Positions 35,127 through 43,759 of a stretch of DNA of 64,000 bases are shown piece by piece. Positions within the stretch are counted from its first letter, which is position 1. Each line of letters starts with the position of its first letter. Position numbers and translations under genes: made by a program. Where the stretch lies: assembly GCF_000821305.1 (NCBI RefSeq), contig NZ_CCXK01000017.1:312159-376158 (forward strand). The letters run 5' to 3'. This DNA is from Clostridium culturomicium. GTDB taxonomy: Bacteria; Bacillota; Clostridia; Clostridiales; Clostridiaceae. The notes under the pieces were generated by a model. The model ran no database searches and was not told the origin of the DNA. It worked only from the letters and a program-made list of their open reading frames with translations.

Positions 35127-35579
35127 TTATTGGTTAATTCCAATAAATATCACATTTGCATTAAGTGCATTTCCATTCAATTCAAAGTGTGCAGTGGTTT
35201 GAATATGAGGAACATACTGCAAAAATACATTTCCTTTAGTTCCTTCAGTTGGTAATAGGGCTTTAATTAGCAGTTTTGTTCCACTTTCAAGTGCAAGATC
35301 ATTCAAATCCTTTTCCCAGATTTCATCAATTGAATATTTATCGCTTACAAGGATTCTTGTTCCATCTTCTTTTTCAAGAGCCCATTTTATGGAGGTCCAA
35401 GAAAGATTTTCACTACTAATCCTATCACAATTAATTATAGGTAATTCACCTATATATCGTAGCTCTTTATAAATGGAGTCTATCTCTCCAAATACATCGA
35501 TGGATTTATCATATTTTCTTTCGAATAAGGTAGTTTTATCTATAAAGGTATTATTTACGTCTATTCTTCTATCACTCAC
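35127..35579 (-). CDS. Beta-rich protein, paralogue A
   Basis: The 150-residue protein starts at GTG 35579 with AGGAGG just upstream on its strand. It has no signal peptide or membrane segment, and its second half is predicted beta-rich. It is clearly related to the protein at 43166-43573. They share IKWALE/AKWALD, GTKLLIKALL/GTQFILEALV, VFLQYVPHIQTTAHFEL/VILEYNPDSNVTANFRL and an ending FIGI/FLGT. I do not recognise the family. It is a single-gene unit with its own terminator. Confidence 0.65.
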   Translation of the reverse strand: MSDRRIDVNNTFIDKTTLFERKYDKSIDVFGEIDSIYKELRYIGELPIINCDRISSENLSWTSIKWALEKEDGTRILVSDKYSIDEIWEKDLNDLALESGTKLLIKALLPTEGTKGNVFLQYVPHIQTTAHFELNGNALNANVIFIGINQ

Positions 35580-35784
35580 TGTAATCCTCCTTCGTATTTA
35601 TTAATTAGAGAAAATCTCTTTATTAGGCTTATTACAATATATGAAAAATTAAGTATAAAGATACTTTTACAAGGTTGAATTTACAATATTTAAGAATGTT
35701 CTATGAAACAGTATAAATTGAATTGATGCTAAAAAAAGAATTATTATTACTAATTATGGTATTATAAGTATAAGTAAGGGGGGG

Positions 35785-37044
35785 ATGATGGGTGAAAAGA
35801 TATATAAAATTTTCAAATTAAAAACTTTAAAAATTATTATAGCTTTAATAATTTTAATTTTATTAGGAGTATTCTTTTATTGTATTTATAGTAAAAGTGA
35901 TTTTAAGCGAAAGGTTTTTAGTGATGAGTTTCTAAATGGGTCAAATATTGTCATTAATAATTTAGATAATAATGAAGTTGAAAGCTTAAGTAAGCTTTGT
36001 AAAGTTTGGGGATTTATTAAATATTATCACCCTAAAGCAATTGAGGGTGATATAGACATGGATTTTGAGTTGTTTAAGGTAATTCCATTAGTTATGGAGG
36101 CTAAGAATGAGAAGGCTGTAAACAGAGTTATATATGATTGGGTTAATAGTTTCGGGGAATTTGATGAGGGAGTATATAGCGAAGAGTATGAAGAAGAGTG
36201 TGCTTTAAAGGTTGGTGATGTAATACTTAGAATTAATGATAAGGATATATTTGAAGTTATAAATGAGCAATCTAAGTATTTTTCTTTTTCATGGGAAGAG
36301 GCTATAGTAAATACTCTAGCCTATAATTTATTTAGGAGTAAAGAGTATAGTTTAACTTTAAAGGTAGAAAGAGCAGGTTCAGAATTAATAGAAGATATTA
36401 AGTGTTATAATGTGAGTGACGTAAATATTGCTGAAGTAAAGGGAGAATCCCATGAGCTTTTAGAGGGCAATATCGGAGATATAAACCCTGGGGCTTTAGC
36501 TAAGGGGAAAATAGAAAAGATTATGAAAAATCTAAAGTATACAGATAGTATAATTGTTGATTTGAGATATTTTCCTTCAGATATGATAGCATATACCATG
36601 CCTAATTATCTTTTACCAGAGAAAACGGTATTTTCAAAGGGGACAATTGCTAATATAGCAGTACCAGGTGAATTCATATTTTGTGAAGACATAACCGTTG
36701 GAATGAAGAATCCAGATTATTATAAGGGGAAAGTAGTAATAATTATAAATGAATGTACTCAAAGTCAGGGAGAATTTACTGCAATGGCCTTAAGAAGGGC
36801 GCCTAATGCAGTTGTAATTGGTGAAAACTCAGTTGGAGCAGATGGAAATGTTTCATATATAAATTTACCAGGAGGGGTAACTACAGTTATCTCGGGAGTT
36901 GGAATATATACACCTGAAACTTTTGAAACACAGAGGGTTGGAGTTAAGCCAGATATATATGTTAAACCAACTATTGAAGGGATACGAAGTGGGAAGGATG
37001 AACTTTTAGATAAGGCAATTGAAATTGTGAAGGACAAAAAATAA
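35785..37044 (+). CDS. Membrane-anchored S41 peptidase, shortened
   Basis: The 419-residue protein has one N-terminal anchor (about 15-36), so its domain faces outward. After LSKLCKVWGFIKYYHPKAI, a start known from long S41 proteases, the sequence jumps quickly to a PDZ-like piece (ALKVGDVILRINDKDIFEV). The S41 protease domain then follows, with TQSQGEFTAMALRRA (nucleophile serine) and GENSVGADGNVS (region of the lysine base). Relatives of this build are generally longer between the first and second parts, so an internal loss is possible. It is a single gene with an AGGGGGGGATG-type start region. Confidence 0.8.
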   Translation: MMGEKIYKIFKLKTLKIIIALIILILLGVFFYCIYSKSDFKRKVFSDEFLNGSNIVINNLDNNEVESLSKLCKVWGFIKYYHPKAIEGDIDMDFELFKVIPLVMEAKNEKAVNRVIYDWVNSFGEFDEGVYSEEYEEECALKVGDVILRINDKDIFEVINEQSKYFSFSWEEAIVNTLAYNLFRSKEYSLTLKVERAGSELIEDIKCYNVSDVNIAEVKGESHELLEGNIGDINPGALAKGKIEKIMKNLKYTDSIIVDLRYFPSDMIAYTMPNYLLPEKTVFSKGTIANIAVPGEFIFCEDITVGMKNPDYYKGKVVIIINECTQSQGEFTAMALRRAPNAVVIGENSVGADGNVSYINLPGGVTTVISGVGIYTPETFETQRVGVKPDIYVKPTIEGIRSGKDELLDKAIEIVKDKK

Positions 37045-37097
37045 ATGTTAATGGTTAAAACACAAGGATATCATTAAAATATAAGGAAATAAATATG

Positions 37098-37142
37098 AAT
37101 ACAGCCTTATCCAGATTATTTAATGGATAAGGCTGTATTTAA
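37098..37142. terminator. Bidirectional terminator
   Basis: AATACAGCCTTATCC (37098-37112) and GGATAAGGCTGTATT (37125-37139) are perfect complements between the S41 gene and the minus-strand uppP. Confidence 0.9.
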
Positions 37143-37162
37143 ATAAATTAAAGTATACTAAT

Positions 37163-37996
37163 CTATTTTAGTAAATAAAAGTATGCAAGAACTATTATAC
37201 CTAAAACTATTCTATACCAGCCAAATACTTTGAAGTCATTCTTTTTAATATATGACATTAAGAATTTTATTGCCCATACAGAAACTGCGAAAGCTACAAC
37301 CATTCCAACGATTAATAGAATTAACTCACTACCAGTAAATGCAAAGCCAAATTTAACAAGCTTTAAAGCACTAGCACCAAACATTACAGGGATAGCTAGG
37401 AAGAAAGTAAATTCAGCAGCTACTGTTCTAGATACTCCGATTAATAGAGCTCCAACTATGGTTGCACCAGAACGAGAGGTTCCAGGGAACACAGCAGCGA
37501 TTAATTGCCACATTCCGATTATTATAGCAGTGTTGTATGTAATCTGACTTAAGCTATTGATTTTTGGTAATTTGTTTTTGTGAGAGTTTTCAACCACAAT
37601 GAACAGAATACCAAATAGGATAAGCATGATTGCAACGGTTGTTGGATTGTAGAATAAAGCGTTTAAGTAGTCATCAAATAAAAGTCCAACTACTGCTGCT
37701 GGTATGCAGGCTACAACGATCTTAAACCACATATCAAAGATATCTTTTTTGATTCTTAGTCCTTTTCCTTTTTTTATGTAGAAAGGAAATATCTTATTCC
37801 AGAAAATCAAGATTACTGCAAGGATTGCTCCAAGTTGAATAACAACTAAAAACATCTCCATGAATTCAGGGCTTACTTTAAGCTTTAAGAATTCATCAAC
37901 TAATATCATGTGACCTGTACTACTAACAGGCAGCCATTCTGTTATGCCCTCAACAACACCAAGGATAATGGCTTTGAAAATTTCTATAAATTCCAT
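37163..37996 (-). CDS. uppP: Undecaprenyl-diphosphatase
   Basis: The 277-residue membrane enzyme removes a phosphate from undecaprenyl diphosphate to recycle the lipid carrier of cell-wall synthesis. It has the family motifs GVVEGITEWLPVSSTGHMIL (about 12-31) and PGTSRSGATI (about 165-174), with about eight membrane helices. High UppP activity also gives bacitracin tolerance, which fits its position between two Bce-type modules, though that may be chance. I use the ATG at 37996 because TTGGAGG precedes it; earlier codons overlap the ribosome site. Confidence 0.96.
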   Translation of the reverse strand: MEFIEIFKAIILGVVEGITEWLPVSSTGHMILVDEFLKLKVSPEFMEMFLVVIQLGAILAVILIFWNKIFPFYIKKGKGLRIKKDIFDMWFKIVVACIPAAVVGLLFDDYLNALFYNPTTVAIMLILFGILFIVVENSHKNKLPKINSLSQITYNTAIIIGMWQLIAAVFPGTSRSGATIVGALLIGVSRTVAAEFTFFLAIPVMFGASALKLVKFGFAFTGSELILLIVGMVVAFAVSVWAIKFLMSYIKKNDFKVFGWYRIVLGIIVLAYFYLLK

Positions 37997-38218
37997 TCTT
38001 ATACCTCCAAAATAAATTCGCAAAATAATTATGCCCTTCTAATTATATATATAATTTCAGGATTTTTAAACAATATCATGTAAATTTAGTATGAATCATT
38101 TATATTTTTTAAAAAATAAGGTAAGAACCATTATAAAATGGGAATGATAATATTACTAATTGAGGTGTTTTTCTAATACCCTTAAATTATCATTCCCATA
38201 TAAAATAAATTTTTGAAG

Positions 38219-40231
38219 TTATTCTATTGCACTTTTATAGCCAAGATATGTGGCGTAAAAATATCCTCCATATACCACAATAAAGATTAAAGCAGTAATC
38301 AAGGCTGAGAATAGTATGTCATAGTTACCAAAGGTTTTTAAATACTCTTCTACAACATTAATTCCTACAATTGAGTGCACAATTGCTAGAGATAAAGGAA
38401 GCAGAAAGAAGGTTAATACCTCTATTAAAATACTTTTGTTAATCAGGCTCTGTGATGCACCAATTTTCTTTAAAGCTTCATATCTATCTAAGGAATCATT
38501 ACATTGAGATAGTTGCTGAAGGGCTAACACAGCTGCACTGGAAAGCAAAAATACAATTCCAATATATATTGCTATAAATAGTATTATTGTAGACATTCCT
38601 GTGCTTGCGTCATAGGCTATTTCCTTAGTCATTCCACTTAATTTAATTTCGCTTTCAAAGGAAGGGGTCCCCATAGTAACATATTTATCAAGCAGCTTAT
38701 TGACCTCAGCTATCTTTTGCTCCTTGTTTTCTCCAACATAAATAATGTTTATAGTCTCATCTTGAGGAACTAAAGCTTCACAAAATTCATCTGGCATGAT
38801 CAAAGAAAATAAATTATTGCTGGCTGGGGAGGTAGCTAAGGAATCCTCTATAACTTTCTTTTCTTTAATTTTATAAGTTTTGCCATTGATTTCAACCTGA
38901 TTATTTTCCTCAAAGAATCTTTCAATGGTTGGTATTAAATTATCATAATTTGAAGAAATATAAATCTCATCTTCCTTTAAATCTAAAGGTTCTTCACCAA
39001 GCAACTCCCTGTTCTTGTTTAAATCTGAAACTGAAATAACTTGTGATTTTTCAAAGGCTGGATTGAAGTTTATAAGTTCAGAAGCTGAATCAGTATATTT
39101 TCCCATCATGTTCTTTACACTAAAATCTATTATATAGCTATTCATGGTTATATAGTTAGTGCTGTCATCTAAAACAATTCCTGTTGTCTTTAATGCTTCC
39201 TCTATTGGAATATTGCTTGCCTCATTGTCTTTATCTAAGGAAAAGGATAAATCAAAGGTTGTATATTTCTTAATGCTTGTCTCAAAGGAGCTTTTAATAC
39301 TAAAGCCTGAAGTTAAAATTCCTATGGTAACAAATAACATTAAACATATAACAGTCATTGAAATAAAGTTTGTTGTAAATTTACTTGTGATTTGACGTAT
39401 TGTAAAAGTATTTAAGCTTTTATAATAGGTGCTCTCATTTTTCCTTAAAATAACTAATATAACTGAAGATAAGCCATAGAAGAAACCTAATGTTCCGAGA
39501 ATTCCTAGTATAATTGCTGCCATAAACCTTTTATCAAAGAAATTCAAATTAGTTATAACTGCAAAGTAATAAGCTACACATAAAATTATCATAGATAAAA
39601 GTAATATTATTGCTGATACTATGCCATTTCTTACACGAATTTTTTCGCTTTTTCTTGAAGAATTTATTAAATCTATTAGCTTATATTTTGATATTACAAA
39701 GATATTAAATAGAATAACTACAAAATAAATTAAATTAAAATAAGAAATTGACTTTATAACTGCTGCCTTAGAAAATACAAATCTGAACTTAGATAATTCA
39801 ACTAAAAACAATTTTACGGTTAGAATTGATAAGCCCTGTGAAAGTATTATTCCAAGTATTAATCCTGCTATTAATGAAATACATCCTACTATAAGGGTTT
39901 CGATAAATAGAATAAGTGAAATTTTTCCTTTTCCCATTCCAAGCATCATATAAATTCCAAATTCTTTTTTTCTTCTTCTAATAAGAAAATTAGTGGCATA
40001 AATTATTAATCCACTCAAAATAAAGGATACAAATACCGATACTACTGATATTAAAGTCTGCATTACCTCAACATAGGACACTTGTACTGCACTCATCTCT
40101 GTCATTGCCATCTGTGAGTCTATGGAATTAAAGCAGTAAAATATACATACAGCAAAGGTAAGTGTTAAAAAATAAATTGCATAATCCTTAAAGCTCTTTT
40201 TAATATTTTTTATGGCTATCTTAGAATACAT
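38219..40231 (-). CDS. BceB-like FtsX-domain ABC permease (module 2)
   Basis: This 670-residue permease has the same plan as the module 1 permease. N-terminal helices include the FtsX coupling stretch IRRRKKEFGIYMMLGM, followed by middle helices and a large external domain (about 310-525). C-terminal FtsX helices carry NDSLDRYEALKKIGASQ. It starts at the ATG at 40231, with GGAGG upstream inside the ATPase gene (11-base overlap). Like other Bce permeases it probably senses a cell-wall peptide antibiotic and passes the signal to the adjacent kinase. Confidence 0.92.
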   Translation of the reverse strand: MYSKIAIKNIKKSFKDYAIYFLTLTFAVCIFYCFNSIDSQMAMTEMSAVQVSYVEVMQTLISVVSVFVSFILSGLIIYATNFLIRRRKKEFGIYMMLGMGKGKISLILFIETLIVGCISLIAGLILGIILSQGLSILTVKLFLVELSKFRFVFSKAAVIKSISYFNLIYFVVILFNIFVISKYKLIDLINSSRKSEKIRVRNGIVSAIILLLSMIILCVAYYFAVITNLNFFDKRFMAAIILGILGTLGFFYGLSSVILVILRKNESTYYKSLNTFTIRQITSKFTTNFISMTVICLMLFVTIGILTSGFSIKSSFETSIKKYTTFDLSFSLDKDNEASNIPIEEALKTTGIVLDDSTNYITMNSYIIDFSVKNMMGKYTDSASELINFNPAFEKSQVISVSDLNKNRELLGEEPLDLKEDEIYISSNYDNLIPTIERFFEENNQVEINGKTYKIKEKKVIEDSLATSPASNNLFSLIMPDEFCEALVPQDETINIIYVGENKEQKIAEVNKLLDKYVTMGTPSFESEIKLSGMTKEIAYDASTGMSTIILFIAIYIGIVFLLSSAAVLALQQLSQCNDSLDRYEALKKIGASQSLINKSILIEVLTFFLLPLSLAIVHSIVGINVVEEYLKTFGNYDILFSALITALIFIVVYGGYFYATYLGYKSAIE

Positions 40232-40988
40232 CTGAAGTGTCACCTCCAAGTAGAGTAACTACTTCAATTATCTTATTGAAGAAATCTTTTCTGCTGTCAT
40301 TTCCTCTAATTAATTCATTGAAGATTTTTCCATCCTTTATGAATAAAATTCTATGAGCATAGCTGGCTGTAAAGGCATCATGGGTAACCATTAAAATTGT
40401 TGCTTCTAATTCTTTATTCAGCTTTTCCATAGAGGTTAAAAGCATTCTTGCTGACTTAGAATCAAGGGCACCTGTAGGTTCATCTGCAAGAATTAAAGAT
40501 GGATTTGTTACTATTGCCCTTGCCGCTGCAACTCGCTGCTTTTGTCCACCTGACATTTCATAAGGATATTTACTTAAAACATCCTCAATGCCTAAGCTTT
40601 TAGCTGCATCTTCAATTAATGGTCTTATTTCTTTTCCAGACCTTCCACCAATAGTTAAAGCTAGTGAAATATTTTCATAAGCAGTTAAAGTATCTAAGAG
40701 ATTAAAATCTTGAAATATAAATCCCAATTTGTTCATTCTAAACTTATCAAGTTTTTTACCTTTCAATCTTGTGATATCACAATCTTCAATTTCAATTGCG
40801 CCTGTAGTAACCTTATCTATGGTTGAGATGCAATTTAATAGAGTTGTTTTACCACTTCCCGATGGACCCATAATGCCTATGAATTCCCCTTTATCTATGG
40901 TAAAACTAATATCATCTAGGGCTTTTGTAATATTATTCTTGCTTCCATAATATTTTTCTACATTTTTAACTGTCAAAATACTTTTCAT
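40221..40988 (-). CDS. BceA-like ABC transporter ATPase (module 2)
   Basis: The 255-residue ATPase has Walker A GPSGSGKTT, signature SGGQKQR, Walker B LILADEPTGALDS and the switch region MVTHDAF, as in BceA-type proteins. It has the same length as the module 1 ATPase. The ATG at 40988 follows ATGGAGG on its strand. A BceR-type box lies about 140 bases upstream. It is separated from the kinase by a terminator, so the transporter pair has its own, probably induced, promoter. Confidence 0.93.
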   Translation of the reverse strand: MKSILTVKNVEKYYGSKNNITKALDDISFTIDKGEFIGIMGPSGSGKTTLLNCISTIDKVTTGAIEIEDCDITRLKGKKLDKFRMNKLGFIFQDFNLLDTLTAYENISLALTIGGRSGKEIRPLIEDAAKSLGIEDVLSKYPYEMSGGQKQRVAAARAIVTNPSLILADEPTGALDSKSARMLLTSMEKLNKELEATILMVTHDAFTASYAHRILFIKDGKIFNELIRGNDSRKDFFNKIIEVVTLLGGDTSDVF

Positions 40989-41127
40989 AAATTAAACCTC
41001 CATTTTTTCAGGAAAGTGTCAAACCAAACTTAGTTTTATTCTGTTTTGTTCGAGCTTCCTCCGCTTTCATTAACTAAATTATAAATCTGCCCTAGAATTG
41101 AAACTATCGAAAAATCTTTCAACTTTC

Positions 41128-41141
41128 TTTCAATTTTGTAA
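41128..41141 (-). promoter_or_regulatory. BceR-type box upstream of module 2 ABC genes
   Basis: On the minus strand the site reads TTACA-AAAT-TGAAA, one mismatch from TnACA-N4-TGTAA. It lies upstream of a promoter with a good -10 (TATAAT at about 41080-41085 on the plus coordinates, read on the minus strand) but a poor -35, which fits activation by the response regulator. Confidence 0.5.
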
Positions 41142-41182
41142 GAAAGCTATTATATACATTTTCATGATGGACAAATAAAAAT

Positions 41183-41213
41183 CCTCTCAAACCTGAAGTT
41201 AAGGTTTAAGAGG
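41183..41213 (-). terminator. Terminator after the module 2 kinase gene
   Basis: CCTCTCAAACCT and AGGTTTAAGAGG pair with one mismatch (41183-41194 with 41202-41213). On the minus strand ATTTTTATTT follows. Confidence 0.85.
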
Positions 41214-41228
41214 CAGCATTAGCTAATT

Positions 41229-42245
41229 CTATTTATGCAGATGGGTTAAATATCCCAAAGGAAACACAAGGTTAACCTTTGTTCCTTTATCATATTCAGA
41301 GGTCAAAGTGATATTTAAACCAAGTTTTAAGCAAAGCTTCTTACAAAGATATAAGCCTATTCCAGTTGATCTACCATATATCCTGCCATTATATCCAGTA
41401 AACCCTTTTTCAAATACTCTGTCCACATCCTTTGCTATTATTCCGATACCATTATCTTCAATAGTTAAAATTAGCTTATCTTTAGAAAGGATTGTATAAG
41501 CTTTGAGTTGAACATTATGTTCTTTTTTATATTTAATTGCATTGATAATGATTTGATTAATAATAAATTCAAGCCACTTTTCATCAGTGATAACTTTTCC
41601 AGTTACATTCTCTAAATCAATTTGAAAATGTCCATTAATTAGCTCGAAGCGGTTATTTCTAATTACCTTATTAAGGATGTCTCTAATTTCAAATTCTTTA
41701 ATAAGGTAATCCTTATTTACATCAGTACTTCTAGAGTAATATAGAACCTGCTCCACGTAGCCCTCTATCTTCTTAGTTTCATTTTGTATAATAGTCTTTG
41801 TTTTTCCTTCACTATTTTCTGCCACTAACTTTGTTAGGGCAATTGGAGTTTTAATTTCATGAACCCAGGTTTCAATATATTCTCTGTACTCACTTTGCAT
41901 TATTTTATATTCATTGACGTGTTCATGCATAGCTCTATTACATTCTTCTAAGACGTCATATATAAGCTGACCTTCATAGGAGCTAGGTCTGTTTATAACC
42001 TCAGGAAGTAGATATTTTTTATCTAATTTATTTGTAAGTGTAATAATTTCAGAATAAAATCTTTTTTTAGTGAAAAAATCAAACATCATAAATATAAAGA
42101 TAGGCATAAACCAAACAAAGGCTAAAAGCACAATTATGATAGGTGTAGAGTTTGATACTTTTAACATGATTGAACAGAATAAAAAAATAATTATATTTAA
42201 GACTAAAAAAGGTATTTTATCTATAATATATTTTTTTAAGCTCAT
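41229..42245 (-). CDS. BceS-like intramembrane-sensing histidine kinase (module 2)
   Basis: The 338-residue kinase has two adjacent membrane segments (about 10-29 and 34-56) with a tiny outer loop, His129 in WVHEIKTP, then EFIINQIIINAIKY (N box), LTIEDNGIGI (G1) and TGIGLYLCKKL (G2). This is the BceS/GraS type that depends on its ABC permease for stimulus detection. Its start overlaps the response regulator stop by four bases (ATGA), so they are co-translated. A terminator follows before the ABC genes. Confidence 0.9.
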   Translation of the reverse strand: MSLKKYIIDKIPFLVLNIIIFLFCSIMLKVSNSTPIIIVLLAFVWFMPIFIFMMFDFFTKKRFYSEIITLTNKLDKKYLLPEVINRPSSYEGQLIYDVLEECNRAMHEHVNEYKIMQSEYREYIETWVHEIKTPIALTKLVAENSEGKTKTIIQNETKKIEGYVEQVLYYSRSTDVNKDYLIKEFEIRDILNKVIRNNRFELINGHFQIDLENVTGKVITDEKWLEFIINQIIINAIKYKKEHNVQLKAYTILSKDKLILTIEDNGIGIIAKDVDRVFEKGFTGYNGRIYGRSTGIGLYLCKKLCLKLGLNITLTSEYDKGTKVNLVFPLGYLTHLHK

Positions 42246-42910
42246 ATCAGAATATACCCCATGCCTCTCTTAGTTTCTATGGAATTCTTAAGACCTATGC
42301 CATCAAGTTTTTTTCTTATTCTAGTAATATTTACTGACAAAGTATTCTCATCAACAAATAAATCAGAACTCCATAAATAATCCATGAGCTCATCCCTTGT
42401 AACAATTGTTTCCTTATTCTTCAGCAAGCAGCTTAATATTTTAATTTCATTTTTCGTTAAATCAACTGTTGCTGCCTTATAAGCTAATGTTCCAGTTGTT
42501 ATATTTAATTTAAGACCTTTATGCTCTAAAATATCCTGAACTTTTCCACCTGAACTTCTTCTTAGTACCGAAGCTATTCTAGCTAAAAGAATTTGGGTAT
42601 TGTAGGGTTTAGTAATAAAATCATCGGCTCCTAAATTCATACTCATAATTTCATCCATATCACTATTTCTGCTGGTTACAACTATAACTGGAGTATTTTT
42701 TTCTTTTCTAAGTTCACGACATATATAATAACCATCATAATAAGGTAAATTTACATCTAAAAGAATTAAATCTGCATCATCCTTTAATACAGTATTCATT
42801 ATATTATCAAATCTATCTGGTCCATAAGCTTCATATCCATATCTAGAAAGAAACTCTATTAACTCATTTTTAAATTCTTTGTTATCCTCAATTATCATAA
42901 TTTTTTCCAA
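42242..42910 (-). CDS. BceR-like response regulator (module 2)
   Basis: The 222-residue regulator has a receiver domain with acidic residues ED at 8-9, phospho-acceptor Asp52 in LLDVNLP and the lysine in ITKPYN, plus an OmpR winged helix with VDENTLSVNITRIRKK. The sequence is close to the module 1 regulator and the same length. I use TTG 42910 as the start because GAGGTG on its strand is correctly spaced and the protein then begins EKIMIIEDN as usual; the longer frame from 42949 runs through the ribosome site. Its target is likely the ABC pair at 38219-40988. Confidence 0.9.
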   Translation of the reverse strand: MEKIMIIEDNKEFKNELIEFLSRYGYEAYGPDRFDNIMNTVLKDDADLILLDVNLPYYDGYYICRELRKEKNTPVIVVTSRNSDMDEIMSMNLGADDFITKPYNTQILLARIASVLRRSSGGKVQDILEHKGLKLNITTGTLAYKAATVDLTKNEIKILSCLLKNKETIVTRDELMDYLWSSDLFVDENTLSVNITRIRKKLDGIGLKNSIETKRGMGYILI

Positions 42911-43114
42911 TATAAACACCTCAATGATATTATATTTTAAAATTTTCATTAAGTCTAATTCTTTTATAAATAAACTTATTGGGAATAGGTTTGCAAAGCA
43001 TTATTGATAAACAAGTCAGAGTTTTTTAGTGAAAATAAAGGTAAAAAAATGAAATTAATGCAATAATTAAGTTGAAAGAAAAACAGTTTAAATTTATAAA
43101 TTTTATTAAAGAAA

Positions 43115-43155
43115 GCCCTGCCAAGTAGGAATCTATATAATTCTACTTGTAGGGC
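43115..43155 (-). terminator. Terminator of beta-rich paralogue B gene
   Basis: GCCCTGCCAAGTAGGAAT (43115-43132) pairs with ATTCTACTTGTAGGGC (43140-43155) with a small bulge; on the minus strand TTTCTTT follows. Confidence 0.82.
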
Positions 43156-43165
43156 CATTATTTAT

Positions 43166-43573
43166 CTAAAATTTTTTATATCTATTTAATGTTGTGCCTA
43201 AAAATACTAAAAGTAGAGTTGAGGAAGTACTTTCCAATCGGAAATTAGCAGTAACGTTGCTATCAGGATTATATTCCAAAATCACTTTAGAGGTAAGATT
43301 ATTATTCACAACAAGAGCCTCTAAAATAAATTGTGTGCCATCATCTATATTTAAGGTACTTAAATCAAGAGTACAAGTTTCATTACCACCATAGCTAGGA
43401 CTAATTGATAGTCTAGCTGTATTATTATCAAGAGCCCATTTTGCAATGGTGGCAGAGTTGTTGTAGCAAACAATCTTTGAACACTGAAGCACTGATGATG
43501 AAATGTTGTCATCAATGAGGCAATCATCATGTTTTTTTATATCAAGTGTACTGTTCTCTGCCTTTTTACTCAT
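43166..43573 (-). CDS. Beta-rich protein, paralogue B
   Basis: The 135-residue protein starts at the ATG at 43573, preceded by TAGGAGAA. It has a Lys/Asp-rich N-terminus and a beta-rich second half that aligns with the protein at 35127-35579 (see that entry for shared segments). There is no signal peptide. The two genes are about 7.6 kb apart, both on the minus strand and both single-gene units with terminators. The family is unknown to me; small sporulation- or envelope-associated beta proteins would be one possibility. Confidence 0.65.
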   Translation of the reverse strand: MSKKAENSTLDIKKHDDCLIDDNISSSVLQCSKIVCYNNSATIAKWALDNNTARLSISPSYGGNETCTLDLSTLNIDDGTQFILEALVVNNNLTSKVILEYNPDSNVTANFRLESTSSTLLLVFLGTTLNRYKKF

Positions 43574-43713
43574 AAAAATTCTCCTAAAGATTGATATCAC
43601 CTATTATTTAAGCTACATACAGCATGTCCAATAATATGCTTATTATAGTATATGTTTTTAAATAATTTTAGGAACATAATATGTAGATAAATATTAGTAG
43701 TTTGTATAAAAAA

Positions 43714-43746
43714 AGTCTTAACTATGGTTAAATAGTTAAGACTTTA
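43714..43746. terminator. Terminator of PfkB kinase gene
   Basis: AGTCTTAACTA (43714-43724) and TAGTTAAGACT (43733-43743) are perfect complements, with A-rich sequence to the left giving a T-run on the minus strand. Confidence 0.85.
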
Positions 43747-43759
43747 AGTAAAGGAGACA

